Origin: SAR202 cluster bacterium bin22
GTDB taxonomy: Bacteria > Chloroflexota > Dehalococcoidia > Lucifugimonadales > UBA3495
Direction: 5' to 3'
DNA length: 64,000 nucleotides
Assembly (NCBI GenBank): GCA_002238505.1
Contig: MPMM01000001.1
Coordinates: 558,001-622,000, forward strand
Shown here: positions 54,288 to 63,612 of the stretch, piece by piece
Layout: each line of letters starts with the position of its first letter
How positions within the stretch are numbered: position 1 is the stretch's first letter
The notes under the pieces: model-generated
Database searches by the model: none
What the model was told of the DNA's origin: nothing
What the model saw: only the letters and a program-made list of their open reading frames with translations
Made by a program: the position numbers and the translations under genes

Positions 54288-54310
54288 CCAGGAAAATGGA
54301 GGATTAACCG

Positions 54311-55528
54311 ATGCCAATACAGTTTATGACTTCCCCCAAGTACCTTCTGACTTCCGAGTCGGTAACGGAAGGCCATCCCGACAAGCTTTGCGACCAGATT
54401 TCCGATGCGGTTCTGGACGCCGCTCTTTCCGGCGACAACATGAGCCGCGTGGCCTGCGAGACCGTGGCCACCAAGAATCTGGTAATGGTCACCGGCGAAA
54501 TTACCACCGGCTCGGACCTGGACTTCAATGAGATTGCCCGCCAGGTAATGCAGGAAATCGGCTACACCGACGTGAAGTACGGTCTGGACGGTAACTCCTG
54601 TGGCGTGGTAGCCCACGTCAGCAAACAGTCGCCGGACATCAGCAGCGGCGTGACCACTTCTCTGGAGCACCGGGGCGACGAGGCGGCAGACGCCCGGCGG
54701 GCCACCGGCGCCGGTGACCAGGGTATGATGGTCGGCTTTGCCTGCAATGAGACCGAGAGTCTCATGCCCCTTACCGTTGACCTTTCCCACCGTCTGGTGG
54801 AGAGGCTCTCCAAGGTACGCAAGGATGGCGTGCTTCCTTATTTGGGGCCCGACGGCAAGTCTCAGGTTACCGTTGAGTACCGTCACGGCCGCCCCCACCG
54901 GGTGGATGCGGTAGTAATCAGCACCCAGCATGAAGACCAGGAAGACCGGGAGGCCTTCACCAAGCAGCTGCGCAAGGACATCAAGGAGCACGTAATCGAT
55001 CCCATCGCCGGTGAGTTGATGGACGACGACACCAACATTTACGTGAACCCCAGCGGCTGGTTCGTGGTTGGCGGACCCCAGGGCGACACCGGTTTGACCG
55101 GCCGCAAGATCCTGGTGGACACCTACGGCGGAATCGCCCGGCACGGCGGTGGAGCCTTCTCGGGCAAGGACCCCACGAAGGTTGACCGCTCGGGAGCATA
55201 TGCGGCCCGCTACGTGGCCAAGAACCTGGTGGCCGCCGGCCTGGCCGACCGGGTGGAGGTCATAGTCTCCTACGCCATTGGCGTTGCCGAGCCCATTTCA
55301 GTGTCGGTGGAAACTTTTGATACCAACCACCTGGACAACGACAAGATAGAAGATCTGGTTCGTGATAACTTCGACCTGCGCCCCGGCGCAATCATCGAAG
55401 ATCTGAATCTTCGACAGCCCATTTACCGCAACACGGCGGCCTACGGCCACTTTGGTCGCAATGATGTGGACCTGCCCTGGGAACGCACCGACAAGGCGGA
55501 CATGCTTCGAAAGAAGGCCGGACTGTAA
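54311..55528 (+). CDS. metK: S-adenosylmethionine synthetase
   Basis: A 405-residue enzyme making SAM from methionine and [33 protein letters not shown], the phosphate-loop-like [19 protein letters not shown] and the late DLPWERTD are all conserved. The start has GGAGG eight bases upstream. It is the last gene of the SAM-riboswitch unit, or heads its own message if the leader at 54233-54287 carries a promoter. Product and regulator are the same molecule, closing the feedback loop. Confidence 0.97.
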   Translation: MPIQFMTSPKYLLTSESVTEGHPDKLCDQISDAVLDAALSGDNMSRVACETVATKNLVMVTGEITTGSDLDFNEIARQVMQEIGYTDVKYGLDGNSCGVVAHVSKQSPDISSGVTTSLEHRGDEAADARRATGAGDQGMMVGFACNETESLMPLTVDLSHRLVERLSKVRKDGVLPYLGPDGKSQVTVEYRHGRPHRVDAVVISTQHEDQEDREAFTKQLRKDIKEHVIDPIAGELMDDDTNIYVNPSGWFVVGGPQGDTGLTGRKILVDTYGGIARHGGGAFSGKDPTKVDRSGAYAARYVAKNLVAAGLADRVEVIVSYAIGVAEPISVSVETFDTNHLDNDKIEDLVRDNFDLRPGAIIEDLNLRQPIYRNTAAYGHFGRNDVDLPWERTDKADMLRKKAGL

Positions 55529-55575
55529 CCCAGGTCAAACGTCGCAGGTCTGACTCTTCAATCCAATAGAATTCG

Positions 55576-55620
55576 GTCCCTCGCCCAGCCCGTTGATCAC
55601 ACGAGGCCACGGCGAGGGAC
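55576..55620 (+). terminator. inverted repeat after metK
   Basis: Perfect ten-base arms GTCCCTCGCC (55576-55585) and GGCGAGGGAC (55611-55620) with a 25-base loop, 48 bp after the stop. The following TCTGCTGTT is only weakly T-rich, so it may be a terminator or a spacer element before the phosphomutase. Confidence 0.5.
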
Positions 55621-55645
55621 TCTGCTGTTAAGGGGGCAAATTCCG

Positions 55646-57061
55646 ATGACTTCTGAGATACGGTTTGGTACCGATGGATGGCGGGCGATTATTGCCCGCG
55701 ACTTTACCTTTGCCAACGTAGCCCGCTGCTCCCAGGGCCTGGTGGATTACCTGAAGGAAAACGGGACTGCGGAACGGGGGCTGGTTGTGGGTTATGATAC
55801 CCGTTTCCTGTCCAGGGAATTTGCGGAAACGGTTGCCTCCGTCTGTGCCGGCAATGGCATCAAGTCTTACCTGGCCCGGGAAGCAGCGCCAACGCCGGTG
55901 GTGAGCCTCAGCGTACTGACCCAGGAATCCGCCGGAGCCGCCATCATTACGGCCAGCCACAATCCCGGTATCTGGAACGGGTTCAAGTTCAAGCCCGAAT
56001 ATGCGGGAAGCGCCACCGATGAAATAACCGGCCGGCTGGAAAACAAGATTGATGCCGTTGCTGAACCGTCAACCATGCCTCTCTCCGAAGGAATCGAGCG
56101 TGGCCTGGTTGTAGAGTTCGACCCCAGGCAGGGTTACATGGAACGCATTGAATCCCTGGTGGACTTGCCTGCGATTAGGAATGCCGGATACCACATCATG
56201 GTGGATTCCATGTTCGGCGCCGGAGCGGGTTATATATCAGACCTGTTGTCGGGGGGAGACTCCCTTGTATCCGAGCTGAATGGCTACAGAAATCCCGCCT
56301 TTCCCGGTATGGAACAGCCCGAGCCCATCGCCCACAACCTGTCGGCCCTGATGGCACGTGTGCCGACCGAGGGCGCATCTGTGGGCATCGCTCTGGACGG
56401 CGATGCTGACCGGGTGGGTATTGTTGACGAAAGGGGACGCTTCATCAGCACCCTGGAGGTATTTTCGCTGTTGGCCTTCTATCTCCTTGAGTACAAGGAA
56501 ATGAGGGGCGCGATAGTCAAGGGTGTGACCTCTTCAATAATGCTGGACAAGCTGGCTCAGCGATACGGCGTGGACGTCCACGATATGCGGGTGGGATTTA
56601 AGCATATTGGGCCCAGGTTCAGCGAGGTGGACGCGATCATGGGGGGAGAAGAAAGTGGCGGTTTTGCCTTCCGGGGCCACATTCCCGAGCGGGACGGCAT
56701 CCTGAGCGGCCTCTACCTTCTCGAATTCATGGCAAAGACGGGAAAGACTCCCTCGCAACTATTGGAAGAGCTTTTTTCCCTGGTGGGACCTCACTACTAC
56801 CAGCGGCGGGACGTCGTATTTGCTCCCGCCCAAAGGGAAGAAATACAGTCCCGCATCCAGACCGACCGGTTAACCGAACTGGCCGGGCAGCCAATTCAAC
56901 GCTCCGACGACATAGACGGCAAACGCCTGTTCTTTGACGACGCCTGGCTGGCCTACCGCTTTTCCGGGACCGAACCCCTGCTGCGAATTTACTGCGAAGC
57001 CGAAAGCACGGAAAATGTAAGCGCCCTCCTGGATGCCGCCGCCGGCTATTTGGGAGTGTAA
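55646..57061 (+). CDS. phosphoglucomutase/phosphomannomutase
   Basis: A 471-residue alpha-D-phosphohexomutase, interconverting 1- and 6-phosphates of glucose or mannose. The phosphoserine S104 is in ITASHNPGIWNG, the metal loop is LDGDADRVGI, the sugar-binding loop is GGEESGGFAF, and the phosphate-binding loop is RFSGTEPLLRIY. The sugar-binding EESGG form is typical of the PMM/PGM type. It supplies precursors for glycogen, envelope polysaccharide or the UDP-sugar used by the epimerase at 10.3 kb. The upstream site is GGGGG, nine bases away. Confidence 0.93.
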   Translation: MTSEIRFGTDGWRAIIARDFTFANVARCSQGLVDYLKENGTAERGLVVGYDTRFLSREFAETVASVCAGNGIKSYLAREAAPTPVVSLSVLTQESAGAAIITASHNPGIWNGFKFKPEYAGSATDEITGRLENKIDAVAEPSTMPLSEGIERGLVVEFDPRQGYMERIESLVDLPAIRNAGYHIMVDSMFGAGAGYISDLLSGGDSLVSELNGYRNPAFPGMEQPEPIAHNLSALMARVPTEGASVGIALDGDADRVGIVDERGRFISTLEVFSLLAFYLLEYKEMRGAIVKGVTSSIMLDKLAQRYGVDVHDMRVGFKHIGPRFSEVDAIMGGEESGGFAFRGHIPERDGILSGLYLLEFMAKTGKTPSQLLEELFSLVGPHYYQRRDVVFAPAQREEIQSRIQTDRLTELAGQPIQRSDDIDGKRLFFDDAWLAYRFSGTEPLLRIYCEAESTENVSALLDAAAGYLGV

Positions 57062-57365
57062 TTCCCCAAGAATCTCGATGCGATGGGGTGGGGTTGGCCA
57101 CTCGCCCTTTTGTCTTTGCAAGCAGTAACGCTATCGACATGCTCTGGTGTGTTCGACACACTTATTTTGATATGTTCGAATACGAGGTGATCTAGCTGGT
57201 TCAGTGGCAGCACGGAGTTCCAGTCCAGTGTCATGGGCCAGGCGCGACTCGCTCCTGAGGCACAGTCCGCCTGGAAGGATACGATGCCAGGAAATTACAG
57301 GCTTTCTCAATTGGCAAAGCGCCAGATATAATTGAACTAGCGATACTTATTGAGAAGGAATTACC
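57062..57365. other. 304-bp spacer; weak promoter for ccdA-like gene
   Basis: No supported gene. A perfect TATAAT lies at 57327-57332 without a good -35. The small palindrome GTGTGTTCGACACAC (57147-57161) might bind a regulator. Confidence 0.4.
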
Positions 57366-58326
57366 TTGTCTGTCACAGCTGAAGGAAGCAAATATCGGAG
57401 TTACCTCGTAACAGGGCTGGTGGCTGCCGGGGCCATTCTGGTGGCCGTCATCGCCTCTATCACCATCGGTAGCGACACCGACATCGACTTCATAAACCTC
57501 TTCGTGGAACGTCTTTCCGGCCGATCAGGCAGCTTCCTGGGCGGTCTGGTGGGCACGACCTCCCTCTTTGCCTTCGCGGCGGGGGTGGGGTCCCCCCGTA
57601 ATTCCCTCCGGCTTTGCCAGCCTCCCCCCCCTCCTGGGTGTTTACCTGGTTTCGGGGGGGGCGGGGCTGGCTTCCGCCGTAAATCCCTGCGGATTTGCCA
57701 TGCTCCCCGCCTATCTGGGTCTATACCTGGGTTCGGGGGTGTCGGGGGAGGGCGCCGGACCTGCCAGGCAACTGGTTCAGGCCCTTCTGGTTGGAGGTGC
57801 GGTGACCGCCGGCTTTGTGGTGCTTTTTGGCTTCACCGGCTCGATAATAGGGCTGGGTGCATCCTTTGTGGTTAGTTATATTCCCTGGATCGGCCTGATA
57901 ATCGGGATTGTTCTGACAATCACCGGCGCCTGGCTGGTGGGTGGAGGCAAGGTGTACACCGGTATTGCCGCCCAGGCTGCCTCCAGAATAGGCGACCCGG
58001 GACAGGTGAGTGTTAAGGGTTACTTCCTGTTCGGCATCAGCTATGGAGTCGCATCCCTCAGCTGCACCCTTCCCATTTTCCTGGCTGTCCTGGGCCTGAC
58101 GGCGGCGGATGCCGGTGTGTTGAACACCCTGACCAATTTCCTGCTGTTTGCCCTGGGCATGGGCCTGGTGATCATGGCGCTAACCCTGGGAATTGCCTTC
58201 TTCCGCACCGCCATGGTGGGAGGACTGAGGAAGGCTCTGCCCTACATCCAACCAATTGGGTATTGGCTGATGGTCGTTGCCGGGGCTTACATAATCTTCT
58301 ACTGGCTGACTATAGGTGGTCTGTAG
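57366..58326 (+). CDS. ccdA: CcdA-like cytochrome c biogenesis protein, frameshifted
   Basis: A thiol-disulfide membrane carrier of the CcdA/DsbD family, moving electrons from cytoplasmic thioredoxin to exported proteins. Conserved cysteines lie in AVNPCGFAMLPAYL and LSCTLPIF. The frame shifts after TTSLFAFAA because an 82-base duplicate (57579-57660) adds one base beyond a multiple of three; deleting it gives an intact 292-residue protein in which LFAFAA runs straight into GLASAVNPCG. As written, the two halves are 57366-57875 and 57568-58326. TTG start with AAGGAA upstream. TrxB at 9.3 kb is the likely electron source. Confidence 0.85.
57579..57741 (+). repeat. imperfect tandem duplication inside the ccdA-like gene
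   Basis: Unit one at 57579-57660 and unit two at about 57661-57741. Matching landmarks (CCGTAA, TTTGCC, CTGGGT, ACCTGG) are 81 bases apart, and GCGGGG is 82 apart, so unit one holds a single-base insertion. Most differences in unit one create or extend C or G runs, as noisy sequencing would. Confidence 0.8.
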
Positions 58327-58347
58327 ATCAGTTGAAGCGATCTCCGA

Positions 58348-58388
58348 GAAAAACAAAAGCGAGGGGCAGTCGATACGACTGCCCCTCG
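58348..58388 (-). terminator. intrinsic terminator of the ribosomal operon
   Basis: Minus-strand hairpin with perfect thirteen-base arms (58388-58376 and 58372-58360) and a three-base loop, then CTTTTGTTTTTC. It lies 25 bp after the rpsI stop and may also serve the convergent ccdA-like gene. Confidence 0.9.
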
Positions 58389-58413
58389 GTCTTGTCTCGC
58401 AAAGTGAGAAAGG

Positions 58414-58827
58414 TTACCGCTTGGTGTACTGCGGCGCCCGGCGGGCCCGCTTCAGGCCGTACTTCTTGCTTTCCTTGATTCGGGAGTCCCTCGTTACCAG
58501 GCCGTTGCGACGAAGGGTAGCCTTCAGTCCCGCGTCGTACTCGATGAGGGCGCGGGCAATGCCGTGGCGAATCGCTTCTGCCTGGGCGTTTACGCCGCCA
58601 CCGGTAACCCGGGCCACCAGTTGAAACTGGTTGCCGGTATTGGTCACCCGGAAGGGCTCGTTAATTACAGTCTGCCAGGGCAGCCAGTTGAAGTACTCCT
58701 CAACCAGCTTACCATTGACCAGCATTGGGCCGCCGTCATTAGTTGGGTATAGCCGCACCCGGGCGATGGCCGTCTTGCGCTTTCCGGTTCCGTAAAAATA
58801 CTGCTGTTGTGTTTCAGCCTGCACCAA
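58414..58827 (-). CDS. rpsI: 30S ribosomal protein S9
   Basis: A 137-residue small-subunit protein. FYGTGKRKTAIARVRL, GGGVNAQAEAIRHGIARAL and the C-terminal basic tail RRAPQYTKR, which reaches the P-site tRNA, are typical. The start is either TTG 58827 or GTG 58824; both lack a strong ribosome site, but the gene overlaps no neighbour and lies 15 bp after rplM. rplM-rpsI is the usual pair. The last gene of the operon. Confidence 0.97.
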   Translation of the reverse strand: MVQAETQQQYFYGTGKRKTAIARVRLYPTNDGGPMLVNGKLVEEYFNWLPWQTVINEPFRVTNTGNQFQLVARVTGGGVNAQAEAIRHGIARALIEYDAGLKATLRRNGLVTRDSRIKESKKYGLKRARRAPQYTKR

Positions 58828-58842
58828 AGCTTGTAACCGTCC

Positions 58843-59292
58843 TTAATTTCCTTCAGTCTGTTCTGAGAGCTGGCCTACCTGGGCCTCGTGAGGGTGAGTA
58901 TCGCCGGCATATACCTTTAGTCGCTTCAGCATTTCCCGGCCCATCTTGTTGCGGGGCAGCATCCCCTTGACCGCAAGCTGCAGTACCCGATCCGGGTGGT
59001 CGTCCAGCATGTCCCGGAGGATAAAGGACTTCAGGTTCCCCACATAACCGCTGTGGCGGTAGTAGGTCTTCTGCAACAGCTTGTTGCCGGTGATCCTGAC
59101 CTTTTCCATGTTCACCACTACCACATGGTCTCCGGTCATAACGTGCGGTGTGTAGGTGGGCTTGTCCTTGCCCTGCAGGGCCACCGCCACGTCCCGGGCC
59201 AGTCTGCCCAGGGATTGGCCGGTAGCGTCTATGAGTCTCCAGTTCTGCGGGACCTCGCCCGTCTTTGGGAAGTAAGTGCTGGTTCGCTTCAT
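58843..59292 (-). CDS. rplM: 50S ribosomal protein L13
   Basis: A 149-residue early-assembly large-subunit protein. WRLIDATGQSLGRLA, the KPTYTPHVMTGDHVVVVN block and KGMLPRNKMGREMLKRLKVY are typical. The gene is 16 bp from truA and 15 bp from rpsI. It has a normal length with a slightly extended C-terminus. Confidence 0.97.
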   Translation of the reverse strand: MKRTSTYFPKTGEVPQNWRLIDATGQSLGRLARDVAVALQGKDKPTYTPHVMTGDHVVVVNMEKVRITGNKLLQKTYYRHSGYVGNLKSFILRDMLDDHPDRVLQLAVKGMLPRNKMGREMLKRLKVYAGDTHPHEAQVGQLSEQTEGN

Positions 59293-59308
59293 AATTTTGT
59301 TTGACCTG

Positions 59309-60136
59309 TTACCAAGGATTTGGATACTTGACCTCCATCAGGCAAAGGCCCTTTGCCGGGAGGGTCGGTATCGCATCTACATTTATTCTTCCGGTGCAGT
59401 CCTGTCCTTTGTCCAGGATTGCCTTTACCGAGTCTGCAGGCAGGTTGCCCTTGCCTACCTCAACCAGGACGGCGTTTGTACGCCGGATCTGGTGGCGCAT
59501 GAACCCATTGGCCTCGCACTCAATTATCACCGAGGAGTGTTGCTCCGTCGCAAGGGTTACCTCCCAGCGGAAGACCTGCCGGATGCTGCTTCTGTCGGCG
59601 GGATGACTCGGTGCGAAAACGCGAAAGTCATGTATGCCAGTCAAATGCTGAGCAGCCAGGTTCATTTCTTCTATTTTTAAGGGCGCTGGGATCCAGCAAT
59701 GATGCTGACGGTACAGGGAAGCAGGCCTGGGCCGATTCAATATACTGTACCGATACGTGCGGCTCAGCGCATCTCTTCGGGAATTAAAGCCACTCCTTAC
59801 CTTGCGGGACTCCAGTACCCGAATGTCGTGGGGGAGGTAGTGATTCAGGGCCCGGATGAACGTCTCCGTATCATGCCGGCTTGCCGTTTCGAAGTCCACC
59901 ACCTGTCCGGCCGCGTGAGCGCCCGAATCAGTCCGGCTGGCCCCTCTTATCCGGATCGCTTCTCCCGTAAATTTGTAAAGAGCCTTTTCCAGTTCCCCTT
60001 GAATGGTCGGTTCGGTTGCCTGGAGCTGGAAGCCCGCGTATTCAGTTCCCTCGTATTCAACCAGCAGGGCCAGCCGCTTCGTCGCTGACTCTCTTGCGGT
60101 GCTGGGGTTGCTGCTGCTGACCGTTTCCTGAAGCAA
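59309..60136 (-). CDS. truA: tRNA pseudouridine synthase A
   Basis: A 275-residue synthase that modifies uridines 38-40 in tRNA. The catalytic aspartate is in the block ASRTDSGAHAAGQV, preceded by YEGTEYAGFQLQ, and RNAVL-type region appears as RHQIRRTNAVLVEVG. The usual motif is GRTDAGVHA; here the Ser/Ala changes are mild. Start is TTG 60136, 21 bp after rplQ. truA between rplQ and rplM is a known bacterial gene order. Confidence 0.93.
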   Translation of the reverse strand: MLQETVSSSNPSTARESATKRLALLVEYEGTEYAGFQLQATEPTIQGELEKALYKFTGEAIRIRGASRTDSGAHAAGQVVDFETASRHDTETFIRALNHYLPHDIRVLESRKVRSGFNSRRDALSRTYRYSILNRPRPASLYRQHHCWIPAPLKIEEMNLAAQHLTGIHDFRVFAPSHPADRSSIRQVFRWEVTLATEQHSSVIIECEANGFMRHQIRRTNAVLVEVGKGNLPADSVKAILDKGQDCTGRINVDAIPTLPAKGLCLMEVKYPNPW

Positions 60137-60157
60137 TCCCTTGAGATGCTGACTGAG

Positions 60158-60511
60158 CTAAACCAGCTCGATTACTGCCATCTGGGCGCCGTCGCCCTGG
60201 CGGGGGCCCAGCTTCACTATCCTGGTATAACCGCCGGGGCGGGTCTCATAGCGGTCTGCCAAGTCGTCGAATACCTTCTTGACAACCTGCTTGTTGGGGA
60301 CCTGCGCCAGGGCCAGGCGGCGGTGGTGCAGAGTACCCTTCTTGCCGTGGGTGATTAACTTTTCGGCCACGATGCGGGTTTCCTTGGCCTTGGCCAGGGT
60401 AGTGGTAATGCGCTCGTGACGAATCAACTCACAGGTCAAACCCCGCAACAGGGCTTTCCTGTGGTCCTTATACCGGCTGAGATTGCGGCCGGCTACTCGG
60501 TGCGAAGCCAT
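60158..60511 (-). CDS. rplQ: 50S ribosomal protein L17
   Basis: A 117-residue large-subunit protein near the exit tunnel. [22 protein letters not shown] and the closing [15 protein letters not shown] are the family signature. It follows rpoA by three bases, the classical alpha-operon order. Confidence 0.97.
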   Translation of the reverse strand: MASHRVAGRNLSRYKDHRKALLRGLTCELIRHERITTTLAKAKETRIVAEKLITHGKKGTLHHRRLALAQVPNKQVVKKVFDDLADRYETRPGGYTRIVKLGPRQGDGAQMAVIELV

Positions 60512-60514
60512 GGC

Positions 60515-61702
60515 CTAGCACTCCTCCTCATCGTCGTCGAAATCATACTCCAAGTCGTCGTCCAATTCTTCGTCGTCCGTATCTGCGGCCGTGGCAACAC
60601 TGTCGCCGGCGGCCAGCAATTCGGCGGCCTGGATCAGGGAAATTCCTTCCATACCGCGTTCTTCCGAGTCTTCCGCTGCGCCAGCCATTAGGCCTGCGCC
60701 CACAGCAGCCAATGCGCCTTCGGCCCCATCGGCTCCTTCTCCGACACCTTGCTCTGCCAGGCGGGTGCGCAGTTCACTCAAGGACTTCTCGCCAAAATTC
60801 CGAATCTTGAGCAAGTCCTCGTCGGACATTTCCAGCACTTCGCCCACCCGGGTAATGTGGGCACGCTTGAGACAATTCAGGGTCCTGTGAGATAGTTCGA
60901 GCCTCTCAATGGGCATTTGGTATATCTCAGGGGACAGGTTAAGCCCGGGGCGGGTGGTGGTGACCGGCCCGCCTGTGGCCAGGTTCTTGAACAGGAAAAA
61001 GTCGTCCACCAGGGCGCTCGCTGCTTCGCCAAGGGCTTCCAGTGGCGCGATGGTCCCGTCCGTCCACAGTTCCAGCACCAGGCGCTCGTAGTCGGTACGC
61101 TGGCCCACTCGGGTAGGTTCCCTGGTGTAGTTGACCTTTCGTACCGGATTGAATATGGCGTCAACGGGCAGCACGCCCACCTGCATACCGGAACTTCCAT
61201 CTGCCTGAGTAGCAGGCCGGTAGCCCAGGCCAGATTCTACGTTGAACTCAATGGACAGGTTGGCTTCAGAGCCATCTAGGGTGGCCAGGTGCAATTCCGG
61301 ATTGACGATCTCAAAGTCACTGGACGTAGCAATATCTCCGGCGCAAACCCTGCCTTCGCCCTGTACATCCAGGCGCATCTTTCCGGTACGTTCGCTCTGG
61401 GCGTGTATCCGGATGCGCTTGACGTTCAGAAGGAGGTCCATTACCTCTTCCTTGACACCTTCAATGGCGGTGTATTCGTGCACTACATTGTCGATCTTCA
61501 CCCAGGTTATGGCGCTGCCCCGTATAGAGCTAAGCAGGAACCGGCGCAGCGGATTTCCAATTGTGTGGGCAAAGCCCGGAACCAGGGGTTCCAGGGCTAC
61601 GCTGGCATACTCATCTGTCGATTCCAGCACCGTAATGCCGGGTTTAATGGTCTCAGTTGGCCCTTCGGGAGGGGCCGTGGGGAGGATATAAGTTTCCAGC
61701 AT
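60515..61702 (-). CDS. rpoA: RNA polymerase alpha subunit with acidic C-terminal tail
   Basis: A 395-residue alpha subunit. The N-terminal domain carries VPGFAHTIGNPLRRFLLSS for dimerisation, and the C-terminal domain ends near residue 321 with IRNFGEKSLSELRTRLAEQG, the DNA- and activator-binding part. After it come about 74 extra residues: an Ala/Gly-rich linker, a short helix (GISLIQAAELLAAG), then an acidic stretch with runs of Asp and Glu. Usual alpha chains are about 310-340 residues. It lies 3 bp before rplQ and 8 bp after rpsD. Confidence 0.96.
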   Translation of the reverse strand: MLETYILPTAPPEGPTETIKPGITVLESTDEYASVALEPLVPGFAHTIGNPLRRFLLSSIRGSAITWVKIDNVVHEYTAIEGVKEEVMDLLLNVKRIRIHAQSERTGKMRLDVQGEGRVCAGDIATSSDFEIVNPELHLATLDGSEANLSIEFNVESGLGYRPATQADGSSGMQVGVLPVDAIFNPVRKVNYTREPTRVGQRTDYERLVLELWTDGTIAPLEALGEAASALVDDFFLFKNLATGGPVTTTRPGLNLSPEIYQMPIERLELSHRTLNCLKRAHITRVGEVLEMSDEDLLKIRNFGEKSLSELRTRLAEQGVGEGADGAEGALAAVGAGLMAGAAEDSEERGMEGISLIQAAELLAAGDSVATAADTDDEELDDDLEYDFDDDEEEC

Positions 61703-61710
61703 GAGACTTA

Positions 61711-62337
61711 CTACCTCGAATAGAACTCGACTATCAACCTGGAGTTAATGGTCTGAGTCAGGTCCTCGTCTGAAGGGAGGGCCACAACTTCGCCGACCAT
61801 GTCATTTATGTCCAGCGACAGCCAAGCAGGAATGGGACGCTTGGGTATGCCGTCGGTACGCTCCTTGTAGAAGTCACTGTTCTTGGATGTTTCCTTCCAG
61901 CCAATGGTGTCGCCGGCTTTGACCAGAAAGGAGGGAATGTCTGTTTTGACGCCCCTTACCGTTATGTGTCCGTGCCGAACCAATTGTCGGGCCTGCTTGC
62001 GGGAGTCGGCAAAGCCAAGCAGGTAAACGATGTTGTCGAGCCTGCGTTCCAGGGTACGGAGCAGATTGAAACCGCTGATTCCGGGCGAGCTGAACGCTTC
62101 GCTCATGTACCGGCGGAACTGTCCTTCCATAACCCCGTAAATCTGTCGAGCCTTTTGCTTCTCGCGCAGATGGACCCCGTAGTCCGAAGGGCGCCGTCGG
62201 CGGTTGTTTTGGTTGCCGGGAGGCGAGTGGCGTCGTTCTACCGCACAGCGGGGTGTGAAGCATCGGTCTCCCTTTAGGAAAAGCTTTTCGCCTGCCCTTC
62301 GACAGAGCCGGCAGGATGGTCCTGTGTATCTTCCCAT
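61711..62337 (-). CDS. rpsD: 30S ribosomal protein S4
   Basis: A 208-residue protein that starts 30S assembly. The N-terminal zinc-type cysteines are C9, C12, C26 and C31 (CRLCRRAG, CFTPRC). The S4 RNA-binding domain is LERRLDNIVYLLGFADSRKQARQLVRHGHITVRG. It lies between rpsK and rpoA as in the alpha operon; S4 often represses this operon by binding its mRNA, but the site is not visible. Confidence 0.97.
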   Translation of the reverse strand: MGRYTGPSCRLCRRAGEKLFLKGDRCFTPRCAVERRHSPPGNQNNRRRRPSDYGVHLREKQKARQIYGVMEGQFRRYMSEAFSSPGISGFNLLRTLERRLDNIVYLLGFADSRKQARQLVRHGHITVRGVKTDIPSFLVKAGDTIGWKETSKNSDFYKERTDGIPKRPIPAWLSLDINDMVGEVVALPSDEDLTQTINSRLIVEFYSR

Positions 62338-62346
62338 ATTCCCTTT

Positions 62347-62730
62347 CTACACCCTTCGTCGTTTCGGCGGCCTGCAGCCGTTATGCGGTATCGGAGTCAC
62401 ATCCCGAATGCTGGTGACCGTCAGCCCAGCCCCCTGCAGGGAGCGTATGGCGGCTTCCCGACCAGCCCCGGGGCCCTTGATATAGACGTCGATCATTCGC
62501 ATGCCCATGTCCATACCCCTGCGGGCTGCCTGTTCGGCGGCGCGCTGGGCGGCAAAGGCCGTGCCCTTCCGGGAACCCTTGAACCCGACAGTTCCCGCGC
62601 TGGCTGATGCCAGGACATTGCCGTCGGAATCGGTGATGCTGACCAACGTATTGTTAAAGGTCGAATATATGTAGGCTCGCCCTTGCGGAACGGAACGCCG
62701 CTCTCGCCGACGAGTTCTTGGTCTGGGCAT
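62347..62730 (-). CDS. rpsK: 30S ribosomal protein S11
   Basis: A 127-residue platform protein with [38 protein letters not shown] and the end [20 protein letters not shown]. It is 26 bp after rpsM. Confidence 0.98.
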   Translation of the reverse strand: MPRPRTRRRERRSVPQGRAYIYSTFNNTLVSITDSDGNVLASASAGTVGFKGSRKGTAFAAQRAAEQAARRGMDMGMRMIDVYIKGPGAGREAAIRSLQGAGLTVTSIRDVTPIPHNGCRPPKRRRV

Positions 62731-62756
62731 AAATTTCCCTCAATTTAGTTAGGGGT

Positions 62757-63149
62757 TTACTTCTTGCCACCGGTGCGGCGTCCACGTCCGGCAACGGTCC
62801 GGCGGGGACCCTTGCGGGAGCGGGCATTGGTCCGGGTTCGCTGCCCGTTCACCGGCAACCCCCTGCGGTGGCGAAGACCCCGGTAGGAACCGATTTCAAT
62901 CAGGCGGCGAATGTTCTGGTTGACATCCCGCCGCAGATCGCCCTCGGTCATATACTCGCGGTCCACGATTTCGCGGATCCGATCCACTTGGCCCTCGTCC
63001 AGTTCGTTCATCCTGGGGGACATGTCCGGGTCGATACCTGCCTTCTGCAGAATCTCCGCAGCTATAACCGGCCCCACACCGTAAATGCTCCGCAGGGCTA
63101 TGTGCGCCCGCTTTCGGTCGGGCACGTCAACTCCGGCAATACGTACCAT
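62757..63149 (-). CDS. rpsM: 30S ribosomal protein S13
   Basis: A 130-residue head protein contacting the t[20 protein letters not shown] and [19 protein letters not shown] are typical. It is 27 bp after rpmJ. Confidence 0.98.
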   Translation of the reverse strand: MVRIAGVDVPDRKRAHIALRSIYGVGPVIAAEILQKAGIDPDMSPRMNELDEGQVDRIREIVDREYMTEGDLRRDVNQNIRRLIEIGSYRGLRHRRGLPVNGQRTRTNARSRKGPRRTVAGRGRRTGGKK

Positions 63150-63176
63150 TTCCTAACCTCCAGAATCTCCGGTCTG

Positions 63177-63290
63177 TTAACCCTGCCGCTGGGCGTGACG
63201 CGCGTTAGTACAAATTATCCTTACCACGCCCTTGCGCTTGATTACCCGGCACTTGTCGCACCGGGGCTTCACTGATGCTGTTACTTTCAT
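63177..63290 (-). CDS. rpmJ: 50S ribosomal protein L36
   Basis: A 37-residue zinc-ribbon protein between infA and rpsM. It reads [20 protein letters not shown] and ends [12 protein letters not shown]; the zinc ligands C11, C14, C27 and H32 are all present. It is short enough to be missed by gene finders with a length limit. Confidence 0.97.
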   Translation of the reverse strand: MKVTASVKPRCDKCRVIKRKGVVRIICTNARHAQRQG

Positions 63291-63335
63291 GGTTTATCTC
63301 CTGGCGGCCGAAGCGAAGGGCAACCAAGGTTTCTA

Positions 63336-63554
63336 CTACTTGAAGCGATAGGTGATTCTGCCCCGGCTCAGGTCATAGGGGGACAGTTCCACGAGCACGC
63401 GATCTCCAGGCAATACCCGAATAAAATGCATCCGAATCTTTCCCGATACGTGGGCTAATACCTGATGGTCGTTGGGAAGTTCTACCCTGAACATCCCGTT
63501 TGGCAGCGCTTCGGTTACCTTGGCTTCTACTTCAATAGCTTCTTTCTTCGGCAT
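63336..63554 (-). CDS. infA: translation initiation factor IF-1
   Basis: A 72-residue OB-fold protein binding the ribosomal A site. [37 protein letters not shown] and [15 protein letters not shown] are conserved. It is 45 bp before rpmJ and 58 bp after map. Confidence 0.98.
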   Translation of the reverse strand: MPKKEAIEVEAKVTEALPNGMFRVELPNDHQVLAHVSGKIRMHFIRVLPGDRVLVELSPYDLSRGRITYRFK

Positions 63555-63612
63555 AACCCTCCTCGTTCCGGGTTGGGCGCCGCCCTTTCCGTTCGGCGCA
63601 GTTGCTAACGGA

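Noticed and set aside
57147-57161. GTGTGTTCGACACAC palindrome as a possible SOS-type operator
   Set aside because: It does not match a LexA box known to me and only one copy is seen.
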